Below, one piece after another: positions 1 to 8,299 of a stretch of DNA of 45,244 nucleotides (position 1 is its first letter; every line of letters begins with the position of its first letter). A program made the translations under genes and the position numbers. A model generated the notes under the pieces. It saw only the letters and a program-made list of their open reading frames with translations. It was not told where the DNA came from and did not search any database. The stretch is taken from assembly GCA_964483695.1 (NCBI GenBank), contig CAZACZ010000013.1, positions 1-45,244 on the forward strand, written 5' to 3'. Origin of the DNA: CAZACZ01 sp964483695. Lineage in GTDB: Bacteria; Deinococcota; Deinococci; Deinococcales; Trueperaceae.

Positions 1-278
1 GGGTGAACGTCTTCGGCACGGCGGGACGGGTCGAGATCGAGATCCCGTTCAACGCGCCACCCGATCGCCCCTGCCGCATCTGGTTGCAGCGCGGCGCCGC
101 GCTCGAGGCGATCACGTTCGATCCGGTCGACCAGTACGGCCTGCAAGCCGAGGCGTTCGCCCGCGCGGTGCTGGACGACACCCCCGTGCCGACCCCGTTG
201 GCGGACGCCGTGGCGAACATGCGCGCCATCGAAGCGGTGCAGGCGAGCAGTGCGTCGGGCGCGTGGGCGGCGCCCTAG
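1..278 (+). CDS. Gfo/Idh/MocA family oxidoreductase, C-terminal fragment
   Basis: This is the 3' end of a gene that enters from the left edge; the reading frame is open from the first bases and stops at TAG 276-278. The roughly 91 visible residues fit the end of the C-terminal alpha/beta domain of NAD(P)-dependent sugar oxidoreductases: a strand with FGTAGRVEIEIPF, then DQYGLQAEAFARAV and a closing helix with DAVANMRAIEAV, the usual ending of the family. The substrate cannot be told from this part. The neighbouring amino-sugar genes and a second family member at 4566 suggest sugar catabolism. Its stop codon shares a CTAG with the stop of the convergent nagA gene. Confidence 0.8.
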   Translation, partial: VNVFGTAGRVEIEIPFNAPPDRPCRIWLQRGAALEAITFDPVDQYGLQAEAFARAVLDDTPVPTPLADAVANMRAIEAVQASSASGAWAAP

Positions 279-1432
279 GCCGCGAACACCACCTGGCCCT
301 CGATCATCACCGCCAGCACCCGAACGTCTCCCCCCATGACGCGCACCACGGTGGCGTCGTCGCGCGGCGGCAGGCCGAGCAGCTCCACCGGCGTGCGGCT
401 CGCCATCCGCAGCGCCTCGACGACCGGCACCCCCACGCGCGTCACGGCCGTGCGCACGCCGTCCAGTAGCGAGCTCGCGGAACCGGCCAGGTACGGCGTG
501 CCCAGCAGGGTGAGGCGGCCGTCGGCGCGAAGCTCCACCGTGCCGCCCACCTGGCCCTCGTAGACGCCGGCCGGCATGCGCGCCAGCGCCACGGCGTCGC
601 TCGTCAGGACCAGCCGACCCGGCCCTTTCACGCGGTGCAGCACGCGCATGACGCTCGTCGGCAGGTGATGACCGTCGAAGATGGCGCTGGCGGTGAGGGC
701 GTCCTCGGCGAGTTGGTCCCAGATCGGGTTGGGGTGGCGCGCCAGGTTGGCGGGGATCCCGTTCCCCAAGTGGGTCGAGAGCCGCGCGCCGGCCGCCACC
801 GCTTCGTGGATGGTTCCTCCGTCGGCGAGGCTGTGGCCGATCGCCACCACGACGCCCTGCCCGGCGAGGTACGCCACCAAGTCGAGCGCCCCCGGGACCT
901 CCGGTGCGAGCGTGACCAGCCGGATGCTGCCCGCGGCGGCGTCCTGCAGGTCGTCGAACAACGCGCGGTCGACCGGCACGACGTGCTCGCGCGGATGCGC
1001 GCCGCGCGCACCGTCGAGCGGGGAGAGGAAGGGCCCCTCGAGGTGGATGCCGGGCACCGCGCGCGCCACCTCGGGCGACGCCGCGCGCGCCGTGGCGACG
1101 GACCGCAGGCAGCGCCGCATGTGCTCGGCGGAGGCCGTGACCACCGTGGGCAGGTAGCGCGCGACCCCCTCGGCGTGCAGCGTGCGCGTCATCGCCGCGA
1201 AGCCGTCGGGTGTGAGGCTGCCCCCGTTCACGTCGTGGCCGGCGAAGCCGTTCACCTGGACGTCGCACCAGCCGCGCGAGAGGTAGACGCCTGGGTCCGC
1301 GGCACGCGTCGTCGGGGCGCGAACCGTCCGCCCTGCGCGCGACGTCACGACCACCGCGTCGCCGGTCTCGACGTCGTACGCCACGACGTCCCACCTCGGC
1401 GCGTCGGAGCCGATGGGATCGCTCGCGACCAT
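275..1432 (-). CDS. nagA: N-acetylglucosamine-6-phosphate deacetylase
   Basis: Cytoplasmic metal-dependent amidohydrolase that removes acetate from GlcNAc-6-P to give glucosamine-6-P, the substrate of NagB encoded across the divergent promoter. The 385-aa product has the NagA landmarks: HLEGPF with the metal-binding Glu, GHSLADG and STHLGNG carrying the ligand histidines, and LTSDAVAL with the catalytic Asp late in the protein. Length is normal for the family. I chose the ATG at 1432 because GGAGGAGGAA lies just upstream; the open frame runs 29 codons further but that part looks non-coding. It is divergent from a ROK regulator, which probably controls it. Confidence 0.93.
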   Translation of the reverse strand: MVASDPIGSDAPRWDVVAYDVETGDAVVVTSRAGRTVRAPTTRAADPGVYLSRGWCDVQVNGFAGHDVNGGSLTPDGFAAMTRTLHAEGVARYLPTVVTASAEHMRRCLRSVATARAASPEVARAVPGIHLEGPFLSPLDGARGAHPREHVVPVDRALFDDLQDAAAGSIRLVTLAPEVPGALDLVAYLAGQGVVVAIGHSLADGGTIHEAVAAGARLSTHLGNGIPANLARHPNPIWDQLAEDALTASAIFDGHHLPTSVMRVLHRVKGPGRLVLTSDAVALARMPAGVYEGQVGGTVELRADGRLTLLGTPYLAGSASSLLDGVRTAVTRVGVPVVEALRMASRTPVELLGLPPRDDATVVRVMGGDVRVLAVMIEGQVVFAA

Positions 1433-1498
1433 GGGGGATTCCTCCTCCTCGGGTCGGCCGGCCGCCTCGTGGTGGTCGGCCGCGCGGGTGCGACGCGA

Positions 1499-1527
1499 TT
1501 GCGTGCCGCGCCCTCTCATGCTAAGTT
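1499..1527. promoter_or_regulatory. Overlapping divergent promoters between nagA and the ROK gene
   Basis: Rightward, TTGCGT (1499-1504) and TAAGTT (1522-1527) are 17 bp apart and precede the ROK start at 1553. Leftward, TAGCAT (1523 to 1518 on the minus strand) could be the nagA -10 box. The two -10 boxes overlap, so one bound repressor could close both promoters. Assignment is by motif only; the -35 boxes are weak. Confidence 0.4.
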
Positions 1528-1552
1528 ACGCTCAGCGAGAAAGAAAGTCGTC

Positions 1553-2740
1553 ATGCCCGAGCGAACCGCCACCCCCGCCGCCCCCGCCGTCGGACGCCAT
1601 GGCCTGCTGCGCGACCTGAACTACCGCGCGGTGCTCGAACGCCTCGCCTCCGCCGGCGCCGCGTCGCGCACCGACCTGGTGCGGGACCTGGGCCTCTCGG
1701 CCGCCTCCGTCGGTCGGGTCGTCGATGGCCTGCTGCGGGCGGCGCTGGTGCGCGAAGGGGAGCGGGTCACGTCCGGCATCGGGCGACCGCAGACGCTGCT
1801 GCACGTGAACGAGAAGGCGGCGTTGGTCGCCGGCCTCAGCATCCGCTCGCGGTTCATGCGCCTGCACGTTGCCGACCTCGAAGGCAACGTCCTGGCCCGC
1901 GCCCGGGTCGAGCGCAGTGACGCCGGGCCCACCGAGCTGGCGTGGCAGGTGCGCGACCTGGTGCAGCGCGAGCGCGACGCCTGCGCGCCGGGAGCGCGCC
2001 TCGGCGCAGTGGTGGTGGGCGTCTCCGGGGTGTGGGACGACGCAGGGCAACGCGTCTTCGCCGCGCCGAACCTCGCCATCCTCGAGGGCGTCGACTTCCG
2101 CGGCGAGTTGCTGCACGCCTTCGACGGCCTGGTGCTGGGCGCCACCGTGGCCGTGGACAACGACGTGAACCTCGCTGCCCTGGGCGAACAGGCGGCGGGC
2201 GCCGCGAAGGGCGTGGACGACTTCTTCTACCTCAGCCTGGGCTCCGGCATCGGCGGCGCCGCGGTGGTGGCCGGAGCGCTGCACCGGGGCCGGCACGGCT
2301 TCGCGGGCGAGCTCGGGTACTTGCCGGTGTGGCACGACGGCCGCCTGGCGCCGCTCGAAGACCTGGTGTCGCGCAGCGCCGTCGAGCGTCTCGCGCGCGC
2401 CGCAGGCATGGTCGTGCATGGGGACGACGTCTACGACTACCTCGGCAGTGGGGCGTCGAACGAGGACCTGGTCGCCGACTACCTCAGCGACGTGCTGGGC
2501 CAGGCGTTGGTGGCCGTCGTCACCAGCCTAGACCCCAGCCTGATCGTGCTCGGCGGCGCGCTCGGTCGCTACGGCGCCCTCTGGGCGGAGCGCATCCACC
2601 AGCGGTTGGCGACGTTCGTGCCCGTGGTCCCTCGCGTGGTGTCGACCGCCATCGGCCACGACGCCTCGCTGCTCGGCGCCGTGGCGCTCGGCCGCTCGGC
2701 GGCGCGCGACGCCCTGCTGTTGCACGAGCTCGGGGCGTGA
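1553..2740 (+). CDS. ROK family transcriptional regulator (NagC/XylR-like)
   Basis: Probable sugar-responsive repressor of the amino-sugar genes. The 395-aa product has an N-terminal winged helix (about residues 15-75, with NYRAVLERLA and GLSAASVGRVVDGLL) followed by an actin-fold ROK sugar-binding domain. DNDVNLAALGEQ holds the Asp used by ROK kinases, followed by LGSGIGGAAVVAGAL. The Cys-rich zinc loop usual in ROK proteins (CxCGxxGCxE) is missing; the chain runs GELGYLPVWHDGRLAPLEDL instead. I chose the ATG at 1553 because the winged helix begins shortly after it; the frame is open far upstream but that stretch is antisense to nagA. Likely ligand GlcNAc-6-P or a related sugar, by context. 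Confidence 0.85.
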   Translation: MPERTATPAAPAVGRHGLLRDLNYRAVLERLASAGAASRTDLVRDLGLSAASVGRVVDGLLRAALVREGERVTSGIGRPQTLLHVNEKAALVAGLSIRSRFMRLHVADLEGNVLARARVERSDAGPTELAWQVRDLVQRERDACAPGARLGAVVVGVSGVWDDAGQRVFAAPNLAILEGVDFRGELLHAFDGLVLGATVAVDNDVNLAALGEQAAGAAKGVDDFFYLSLGSGIGGAAVVAGALHRGRHGFAGELGYLPVWHDGRLAPLEDLVSRSAVERLARAAGMVVHGDDVYDYLGSGASNEDLVADYLSDVLGQALVAVVTSLDPSLIVLGGALGRYGALWAERIHQRLATFVPVVPRVVSTAIGHDASLLGAVALGRSAARDALLLHELGA

Positions 2741-2803
2741 GGAACGCGTGAAGCGACCCAACGGCCGCGACCCCGCGACGGGGAGAACGGACGGCGACGC
2801 CAG

Positions 2804-3586
2804 ATGACCAGCAACGGCACGGAGATCCGCAGCTACGGGGCGCTTCGCGTCGAGATCCATCCCGACGCCGCTGCGATGGGTCAGGCGGCCGCCGCCGAAG
2901 CGGTGGAGACGGTGCGCACCGCCATCGCCGACCACGGCACGGCGCGGGTGGTGCTGGCGACGGGCAACTCGCAGCTCCCGCTGTTCGCTGCGCTGCGCCA
3001 GGCCAGGGACGTCGATTGGGGGCGCGTCGAGGTGTTCCACATGGACGAGTACCTCGGCCTGGACGCCGACCATCCCGCCAGCTTCCGGCGCTTCTTGCGC
3101 GAGCACGTCCTCGATGCCCTGGGCGTGGGCGCGTTCCACGGCATCGACGGCGTCGCCGACCGCGCCGAAGCGACCATGGCGGCCTACGCCGCCGCGCTGC
3201 GCCGCGCGCCCATCGACCTGTGCTGCATGGGCATCGGCGAGAACGGCCACCTGGCGTTCAACGACCCTCCGTTCGCCCGCTTCGACGACCCCCGCGACCT
3301 GCAGGTGGTGGTGCTCGACGAGGCGAGCCGCCGGCAGCAGGTGGGGGAGGGGCACTTCCCGGACCTAGCGGCGGTGCCGGAGCGCGCCATCACCCTCACC
3401 ATCCCGGCGTTGCTCCGCGCCGCACGCGTACTGGTCATCGTGCCGGAGGCGCGCAAGGCGGTGGCGGTGCGACGCGCCCTGGAAGGCGACATCGACACCG
3501 ACTGCCCCGCGTCGATCCTGCGCCGCGCAGGACACGCGACGCTCTACCTCGATCGCGCCTCGGCCGCGAACCTGCGGCGGGCATGA
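2804..3586 (+). CDS. nagB: Glucosamine-6-phosphate deaminase
   Basis: Converts glucosamine-6-P to fructose-6-P and ammonia, the step after NagA, feeding amino sugars into glycolysis. The 260-aa product matches NagB in length and motifs: LATGNSQLPLFAAL near residue 51 (phosphate-binding loop; the usual GxTP is GNSQ here), VFHMDEYLGL with the catalytic Asp at 81, and GIGENGHLAFNDPP with His149. The departure from GSTP in the first loop could reflect a family subgroup. The Shine-Dalgarno sequence (GGGGAGAA) is rather far from the start. It follows the ROK gene on the same strand with a gap of about 60 bp, so co-transcription is likely. Confidence 0.9.
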   Translation: MTSNGTEIRSYGALRVEIHPDAAAMGQAAAAEAVETVRTAIADHGTARVVLATGNSQLPLFAALRQARDVDWGRVEVFHMDEYLGLDADHPASFRRFLREHVLDALGVGAFHGIDGVADRAEATMAAYAAALRRAPIDLCCMGIGENGHLAFNDPPFARFDDPRDLQVVVLDEASRRQQVGEGHFPDLAAVPERAITLTIPALLRAARVLVIVPEARKAVAVRRALEGDIDTDCPASILRRAGHATLYLDRASAANLRRA

Positions 3587-3616
3587 GCGAGACCCCCGAG
3601 GAGGCCAAGCGAGGCC

Positions 3617-4555
3617 ATGGACCGCACCCTTCGAGAACCGCCCCGCCACCCTGACGAACCGTTCCGTCTGCGCCTGGGGATCATCACCGACGAGGTGAGC
3701 GACGACCCGGAGGAGGCGTGCCGCCACATCGCCGCCTGGGGGCTGGCGTGGGTCGAGCTGCGCACCGCCTGGGGGAAGAACGTGCTCACGCTCGACGACG
3801 ACGAGCTCGCCCGGCTCGAACGCGCCGTCCGGCGCCACCAGTTGCAGGTCGCGGCGATCGCCTCGCCGGTGTTCAAGTCCCCGCTCGACGAGCGCCCGCG
3901 CGAGCAGGCCGCCGACTTCGCCCTGGAGGGCGTCGAGACGATGGCGGCCCAACTCGACCTGCTCGAACGGGCCTGCACCATGGCGACGCGGTTCGGGGCC
4001 CGCATGGTGCGGGTCTTCACCTTCTGGCGCGAGCCGTGGAGCGCAGCCGCGATCGACCGCGTGGTCGCCAACCTGGTGCGCGCCGCCGACGTCGCGCGGC
4101 GCCACGGCGTGCTGCTGGCGGTCGAGAACGAACCGGTGTGCATCGTCGGCACCGGCGGCGAGTTGGGCGCGCTGTGCGACGCCATGCGCGCGCGCGTGCC
4201 CGCGGACCTGGCGCCATCGCTGGGCTCCCTGTGGGACCCGGGCAACGCCATGGCGGGTGGGGAGCCGCTGCCGTACCCGGACGGGTACGAGGCGCTCGGC
4301 GCCTGCCGTCTGGTCCACGTCCACCTGAAGGACCTCCACTTCGGTGAGGACGGCCGTCCGGTGTTCGTGCCGGTCGGCCAGGGGAAGGTCGATTTCGCTG
4401 GGCAACTGGCGCGCCTGCGGGCCGACGGCTACCGGGGCGTGACCGTGCTGGAGCCGCACTACCGCCCCGCCGGCGTGCCGCGGGTCGACGCCGCGCGAGC
4501 CTGTGTCGACGCGGTGCGTGCGCTGGCCCACGGCCTCGGCCTGGAGACCGCATGA
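3617..4555 (+). CDS. Sugar phosphate isomerase/epimerase (xylose isomerase-like TIM barrel)
   Basis: A 312-aa TIM-barrel protein of the AP endonuclease 2 / xylose isomerase-like superfamily. The barrel strands are visible: LRLGIITDEVS at the start, ARMVRVFTFW in the middle, LLAVENEPVC with a metal-binding Glu, LGSLWDPGNAM, and RLVHVHLKDLHF with metal-ligand histidines. VPVGQGKVDF and GVTVLEPHY close the barrel. Such proteins isomerise or epimerise sugars, inositol derivatives or hydroxypyruvate; the substrate cannot be set from sequence. GAGGAGG at 3598 supports the ATG at 3617. The next gene, a Gfo/Idh/MocA dehydrogenase, starts 10 bp after the stop; this pairing is common in sugar and inositol catabolism. 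Confidence 0.85.
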   Translation: MDRTLREPPRHPDEPFRLRLGIITDEVSDDPEEACRHIAAWGLAWVELRTAWGKNVLTLDDDELARLERAVRRHQLQVAAIASPVFKSPLDERPREQAADFALEGVETMAAQLDLLERACTMATRFGARMVRVFTFWREPWSAAAIDRVVANLVRAADVARRHGVLLAVENEPVCIVGTGGELGALCDAMRARVPADLAPSLGSLWDPGNAMAGGEPLPYPDGYEALGACRLVHVHLKDLHFGEDGRPVFVPVGQGKVDFAGQLARLRADGYRGVTVLEPHYRPAGVPRVDAARACVDAVRALAHGLGLETA

Positions 4556-4565
4556 GGAGCGACCG

Positions 4566-5606
4566 ATGAGCCGACGAGGATTCGCCGTGGTGGGCGCGGG
4601 CTCCATCTCGGCGGCGCACATCGACGCCATCCAGCGCCTCGACCGGGCGCACCTGGTGGGGGTGAGCGGCGGCACCCGCGCCGCCGCCGTCGCGGCCAAG
4701 CACGGGGTGCGCTACTACCCGGACATGAACGCCGTGCTGGCCGACGACGACGTCGAGGTGGTCAGCGTCTGCACCCCCAGCGGCGCGCACCTCGAACCGG
4801 CGTTGGCCGCGGCGCGTGCCGGGCGGCACGTCATCGTCGAGAAGCCGCTCGAGGTCACCAGCGAGCGCGCGCAACGGATCGTGGACGCCGCCGCGGAGGC
4901 CGGCGTCAAGCTCGCCACCATCTTCATGAGCCGCTTCGCCGACGCCAACGTGCGCTTGAAGCGCGCCGTGGACGCCGGGCTGCTCGGCCGACCGCTGCAG
5001 GGCGACGCGTACGTGAAGTGGTTCCGCTCGCAGGCGTACTACGAATCGGGCGCCTGGCGCGGCACCTGGCGGCTCGACGGCGGCGGCGCGCTGATGAACC
5101 AGGCGATCCACCAGGTCGACCTGCTGCTCTGGATCATGGGCCCGGTGGCGGAGGTGTTCGCCTACGCCGGCACGCTCGCGCACGACCGCCTCGAGGTCGA
5201 GGACACCCTGGTGGCGGTGCTACGCTACGCCAGCGGCGGCGTCGGCCACGTCAGCGCCGCCACCTCGTTGTGGCCGGGCCAACCGAAGCGCCTCGAGGTG
5301 CATGGGAAGCACGGAAGCGTGGTGATCACCGACGACGCCATCACCTCCTGGCAGGTGGAGGGCGAAGGCGACCGCTCCGCGGCCGACGACGCGGTGGCGC
5401 CGGCCGGCGGCGGCGCGTTCGCCGACCCGATGGCGATCTCGTTCGAGAACCACCGGCGGCAGTTCGAGGACTTCCTGGACGCCATCGACCAGGACCGCTC
5501 GCCGCTGGTGGACGGGGCCGAGGGGATGCGCTCGGTGCGGCTGGTGGAGGCCATCTACCGCTCGGTCCGGGAAGGACGGCCGGTGCGGCCGGAATCGAAC
5601 GCCTAG
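4566..5606 (+). CDS. Gfo/Idh/MocA family NAD(P)-dependent oxidoreductase
   Basis: Full-length 346-aa sugar or inositol dehydrogenase. An N-terminal Rossmann fold begins FAVVGAGSISAAHIDAI, with VVSVCTPSGAHLEPALAAA and the conserved EKPLEV motif (catalytic Lys) near residue 97. The substrate domain carries GGGALMNQAIHQVDLLLWIMG with the conserved His and Asp. I chose the ATG at 4566, preceded by GAGGAGCGACCG, because the Rossmann strand starts three residues later. It is probably transcribed with the isomerase just upstream, and is a second copy of the family whose fragment lies at the left edge. Together they suggest oxidation and isomerisation of a cyclic sugar or polyol; the exact substrate is unknown. 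Confidence 0.9.
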   Translation: MSRRGFAVVGAGSISAAHIDAIQRLDRAHLVGVSGGTRAAAVAAKHGVRYYPDMNAVLADDDVEVVSVCTPSGAHLEPALAAARAGRHVIVEKPLEVTSERAQRIVDAAAEAGVKLATIFMSRFADANVRLKRAVDAGLLGRPLQGDAYVKWFRSQAYYESGAWRGTWRLDGGGALMNQAIHQVDLLLWIMGPVAEVFAYAGTLAHDRLEVEDTLVAVLRYASGGVGHVSAATSLWPGQPKRLEVHGKHGSVVITDDAITSWQVEGEGDRSAADDAVAPAGGGAFADPMAISFENHRRQFEDFLDAIDQDRSPLVDGAEGMRSVRLVEAIYRSVREGRPVRPESNA

Positions 5607-5664
5607 GGTCGCAAGGCAACCGGGTGCGGGGCGTGCGAGCCCGTTCCTCGCTGGCCGAACGTGA

Positions 5665-6168
5665 CTACGCCACGTCGAGACGCGCCACGATCCGCTCGCT
5701 CAACTCCTCGGGCGTAGCGTCGACGTCGACCACCAGCGCCTCCGCAGGTTCCTCCAGCGCCTCGAACTGGCTGTGCAGCAACTCCGGCCGGAAGAAGTGC
5801 TCCGTGCGCCGGCGCATGCGCTCGGCGATGAGTGCTTCGTCGCCGCGCAAGTACACCAACGCGATGCGCGGGTCGCCGACGCCCAGGACGTCGCGGTAGC
5901 TGCGTTTCAAGGCGCTGCACGCCAGCACCAGCGCGCCTCCGCCGGCCAACGCTGCGTCGATCAGGCGCCGCAGTCGCTGCAGCCACGGCATCCGGTCGTC
6001 GTCGTCGAGCGGCTCGCCGCGCGCCATCTTGGCCACGTTGGCCGGCGGGTGATGGTCGTCGGCGTCGACGAACGCCCAATGCGCGCGCTGCGCCACCAGC
6101 CGGCCGACGGTGGTCTTGCCGCAGCCCGACACGCCCATGACGATCACGACGCGCAGCGTCGGGTTCAT
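5665..6168 (-). CDS. gntK: Gluconokinase
   Basis: Phosphorylates D-gluconate to 6-phosphogluconate in the cytoplasm. The 167-aa product is typical of the GntK P-loop family: VIVMGVSGCGKTT (Walker A, Lys18), DADDHHPPANVAKMARGEPL DDDDR (gluconate-binding region), ACSALKRSYRDVL, and YLRGDEALIAERM with RTEHFF. The start ATG overlaps the stop of the LarA-like gene in an ATGA, so translation is coupled. It is the last gene of an operon with an SDR and a LarA-like epimerase, which places gluconate as the product of the preceding step (inference). Confidence 0.93.
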   Translation of the reverse strand: MNPTLRVVIVMGVSGCGKTTVGRLVAQRAHWAFVDADDHHPPANVAKMARGEPLDDDDRMPWLQRLRRLIDAALAGGGALVLACSALKRSYRDVLGVGDPRIALVYLRGDEALIAERMRRRTEHFFRPELLHSQFEALEEPAEALVVDVDATPEELSERIVARLDVA

Positions 6169-7448
6169 CCCGTGGGCTTCCCGCTGGCGTCGCCGCGCAC
6201 CCTGTAGAGCGTCTCGCCGGCCTTCGGCACGAACAGGATGCCCTCGTCCTCACGCCCCTGGAACTCCTCCAGGTCGAGGCTGTCCGGATCGAGGTACCCG
6301 AGCGAGAGGCGCGCGCACGTCTCGGGCGGCACGCGGCTGGCCAGCGTCACCTTGGCGCGCGGCTTCTCCACGCCGTCCTCGAACGCGCCGTCGCCGCGGA
6401 CGTGCGTCGAGTGGGCCAGCACGCCGAGCGGGACGTGGCGGAACCGCTCCCACTGCGCCAGGAAGTAGGGCAACACGTGGTAGCCGATCTCCTCGATGTG
6501 ACGTCCGTGCACACGGCTGATGGTGTCGAGGTGCGGGGCGTAGATGATCAGCTCGCCGCCTTCCGCGAGCGCCGGTTCGAGCTTGTACATCGCCTTGCCC
6601 GCCGTCCACAACTCGTCGTACATCGGCGGCGCCCACGACAGGATGCGCCGGAACGGCCGTTCCACCCAACGGATGTGGCGCTCCGCGGAGAGGTCGGCGG
6701 CGGCCGACCACGCCTCCACGGGCTCGCCCACGAACACGCCCGCCAGGGCGCCTGCTTCCACCACCAACGCGGCCACCGTCACCGGGGTCGGCACCAGCTC
6801 GGCGGCGGCGTGGATCATGGCCCGCACCGGCGTGTCCTTCACGCCGATGGTGCGGCGCACCCCGGCGAGCGCGCCGAGCCAGTGGGTGACGTTGATCATG
6901 TCGGCGCCGCCGATCCCGGGGAAGAGGTACTTGGCGCCGCCCGAGAACCCCGCCACCTCGTGCGGGAACGTCGGGCCCAGCACCAGCACGTGATCGTGCT
7001 CGAGCACCGCTCGGTTGATGCGCACGTCGACGCCCTCGCCGAGCGTCGGGTGCCAGCGTTCTCCCGCGATGGCGCGGACGCGCTCCGGCGGCAAGGTGCC
7101 GATGCTCACCAGTGCCCCCGGCTCGGCCCAGGCGTGGTTGACGATACCCACGTGGCCGTAGTGTTCGCGTCGCTCCTCGGCGCCGATACCGAGCAGCCGT
7201 TGGAGCTGCGTCTCGTCGAGCGGCGGGTGCGTCCCCAGCGCCACCAGGAACGTGAGCCGCGCGGCCGGCGTCAGCAACTCGACTACCGTGCGGAACAGCA
7301 TCGGGAGCGGCACCGTGCGGGTGTGGTCGGGGATGAGCACCAGCACGCGCTGGCCGTCGAAGCGGCCGGCAAGGCCGCGACGCAGCGTGTCGCGTACGGT
7401 GCCGTCGTCGAGCACCGTGCCGGTGGCGGCCACGGCGTAGGCGCGCAT
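6165..7448 (-). CDS. LarA-superfamily nickel-pincer racemase/epimerase, probable D-gluconate/D-mannonate 2-epimerase
   Basis: A 427-aa member of the lactate racemase (LarA, DUF2088) superfamily, which inverts the carbon bearing the 2-hydroxyl of hydroxy acids using a covalently bound nickel-pincer nucleotide. The key residues of Lactobacillus LarA are all present at matching spacing: IPDHTRTVP near 39-47, His74 in LGTHPP (His108), His163 and Lys173 in PHEVAGFSGGAK (His174, Lys184) and His189 in NVTHW (His200). The superfamily is known to include a D-gluconate 2-epimerase besides lactate and malate racemases. Its position between a mannonate-type SDR and gluconokinase favours that activity (inference). 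No cofactor genes larB, larC or larE are in the window. Start shares one base with the SDR stop. Confidence 0.85.
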   Translation of the reverse strand: MRAYAVAATGTVLDDGTVRDTLRRGLAGRFDGQRVLVLIPDHTRTVPLPMLFRTVVELLTPAARLTFLVALGTHPPLDETQLQRLLGIGAEERREHYGHVGIVNHAWAEPGALVSIGTLPPERVRAIAGERWHPTLGEGVDVRINRAVLEHDHVLVLGPTFPHEVAGFSGGAKYLFPGIGGADMINVTHWLGALAGVRRTIGVKDTPVRAMIHAAAELVPTPVTVAALVVEAGALAGVFVGEPVEAWSAAADLSAERHIRWVERPFRRILSWAPPMYDELWTAGKAMYKLEPALAEGGELIIYAPHLDTISRVHGRHIEEIGYHVLPYFLAQWERFRHVPLGVLAHSTHVRGDGAFEDGVEKPRAKVTLASRVPPETCARLSLGYLDPDSLDLEEFQGREDEGILFVPKAGETLYRVRGDASGKPTG

Positions 7449-8299
7449 CACACCCCTCCGAACGCCGAGTAGCCGCCGTCCACCGGCACGACGGTCCCGG
7501 TGACGAAGCGGCTGGCGTCCGACGCCAGCCACACCAGGGTGCCGATCAGGTCGTCGGGTTCGCCGAAGCGGCCCATCGGGGTATGCGCCACGATCTGCCG
7601 GCCGCGCTCGGTGAGGGCGCCGTCCTGCTCCACCAGCAAGGTGCGGTTCTGCTCGCCCAGGAAGAAGCCGGGCGCGATGGCGTTCACCCGCAGGCCCTCG
7701 CCGTAGGAGCGGGCGACGTGCACCGCCAACCAGCGCGTGAGGTTGTCGACCGCCGCCTTGGCCGCGGCGTAGCCGATGACGCGCGTGAGGGGCTTCTGGG
7801 CCGCCATCGAGGAGATGTTCACGACCGAGCCGCGGCCGCGCTCGGCCATCACCCGACCGAACGTCTGCGTGGGCAGCAGGGTCCCGGTGAGGTTCAGCTC
7901 CACCACCGCGCGGAACGCCTCGGGAGGGAGATCGAACAGCGGGTTGGCGTCGTCGACGGTGGCGTCCTTGCGGTTGCCGCCGGCGGCGTTCACCAGCACG
8001 TCGACGGTCCCCCAGCGCTGCAGCACCAGGGCGCGGGCGCGATCGAGCGACGCGGGATCCAGCACGTCGGTGGATGGGAGGGGGAGTGCGTCGCCACCCG
8101 CATCGCGGATGGCGCCGGCCACGGCGCGGGCTGCGTCCTCGCGGCGCCCGAGGACGGCAACGCGCGCGCCGGCGTCGGCCAAGCCGCGCGCCATGGCGCT
8201 GCCGAGCGCCCCCGTACCGCCGGTCACCACGGCGACCTTGCCGACGAGGGAGAAGCGGGTGAGGAGCGCCGACGCCGGCGCCGGGGCAGGGTTCGTCAT
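7448..8299 (-). CDS. SDR family oxidoreductase, probable D-mannonate oxidoreductase (fructuronate reductase)
   Basis: A 283-aa classical short-chain dehydrogenase: VVTGGTGALG (cofactor loop, residues 24-33), VNAAGGN at 103-109, catalytic Ser164 and Y177-x3-K181. The long VNAAGGN/DDANPLFDLP insert and the segment APGFFLGEQNRTLL followed by RGRQIVAHTPMGRFGEP are, as I recall, characteristic of the SDR-type mannonate oxidoreductases that interconvert D-fructuronate and D-mannonate. A 2-keto or 5-keto gluconate reductase is the main alternative. I chose the ATG at 8299, behind GGAGGACC, over one seven codons upstream. Its stop overlaps the LarA-like start by one base and its own start overlaps the stop of a small upstream ORF in the same way. 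Confidence 0.87.
   Translation of the reverse strand: MTNPAPAPASALLTRFSLVGKVAVVTGGTGALGSAMARGLADAGARVAVLGRREDAARAVAGAIRDAGGDALPLPSTDVLDPASLDRARALVLQRWGTVDVLVNAAGGNRKDATVDDANPLFDLPPEAFRAVVELNLTGTLLPTQTFGRVMAERGRGSVVNISSMAAQKPLTRVIGYAAAKAAVDNLTRWLAVHVARSYGEGLRVNAIAPGFFLGEQNRTLLVEQDGALTERGRQIVAHTPMGRFGEPDDLIGTLVWLASDASRFVTGTVVPVDGGYSAFGGV

Noticed and set aside
3365..4699. Long minus-strand open frame of 444 codons opposite nagB and the isomerase
   Set aside because: His/Arg/Gln-rich shadow composition with no motif; both genes on the plus strand have clear family signatures.
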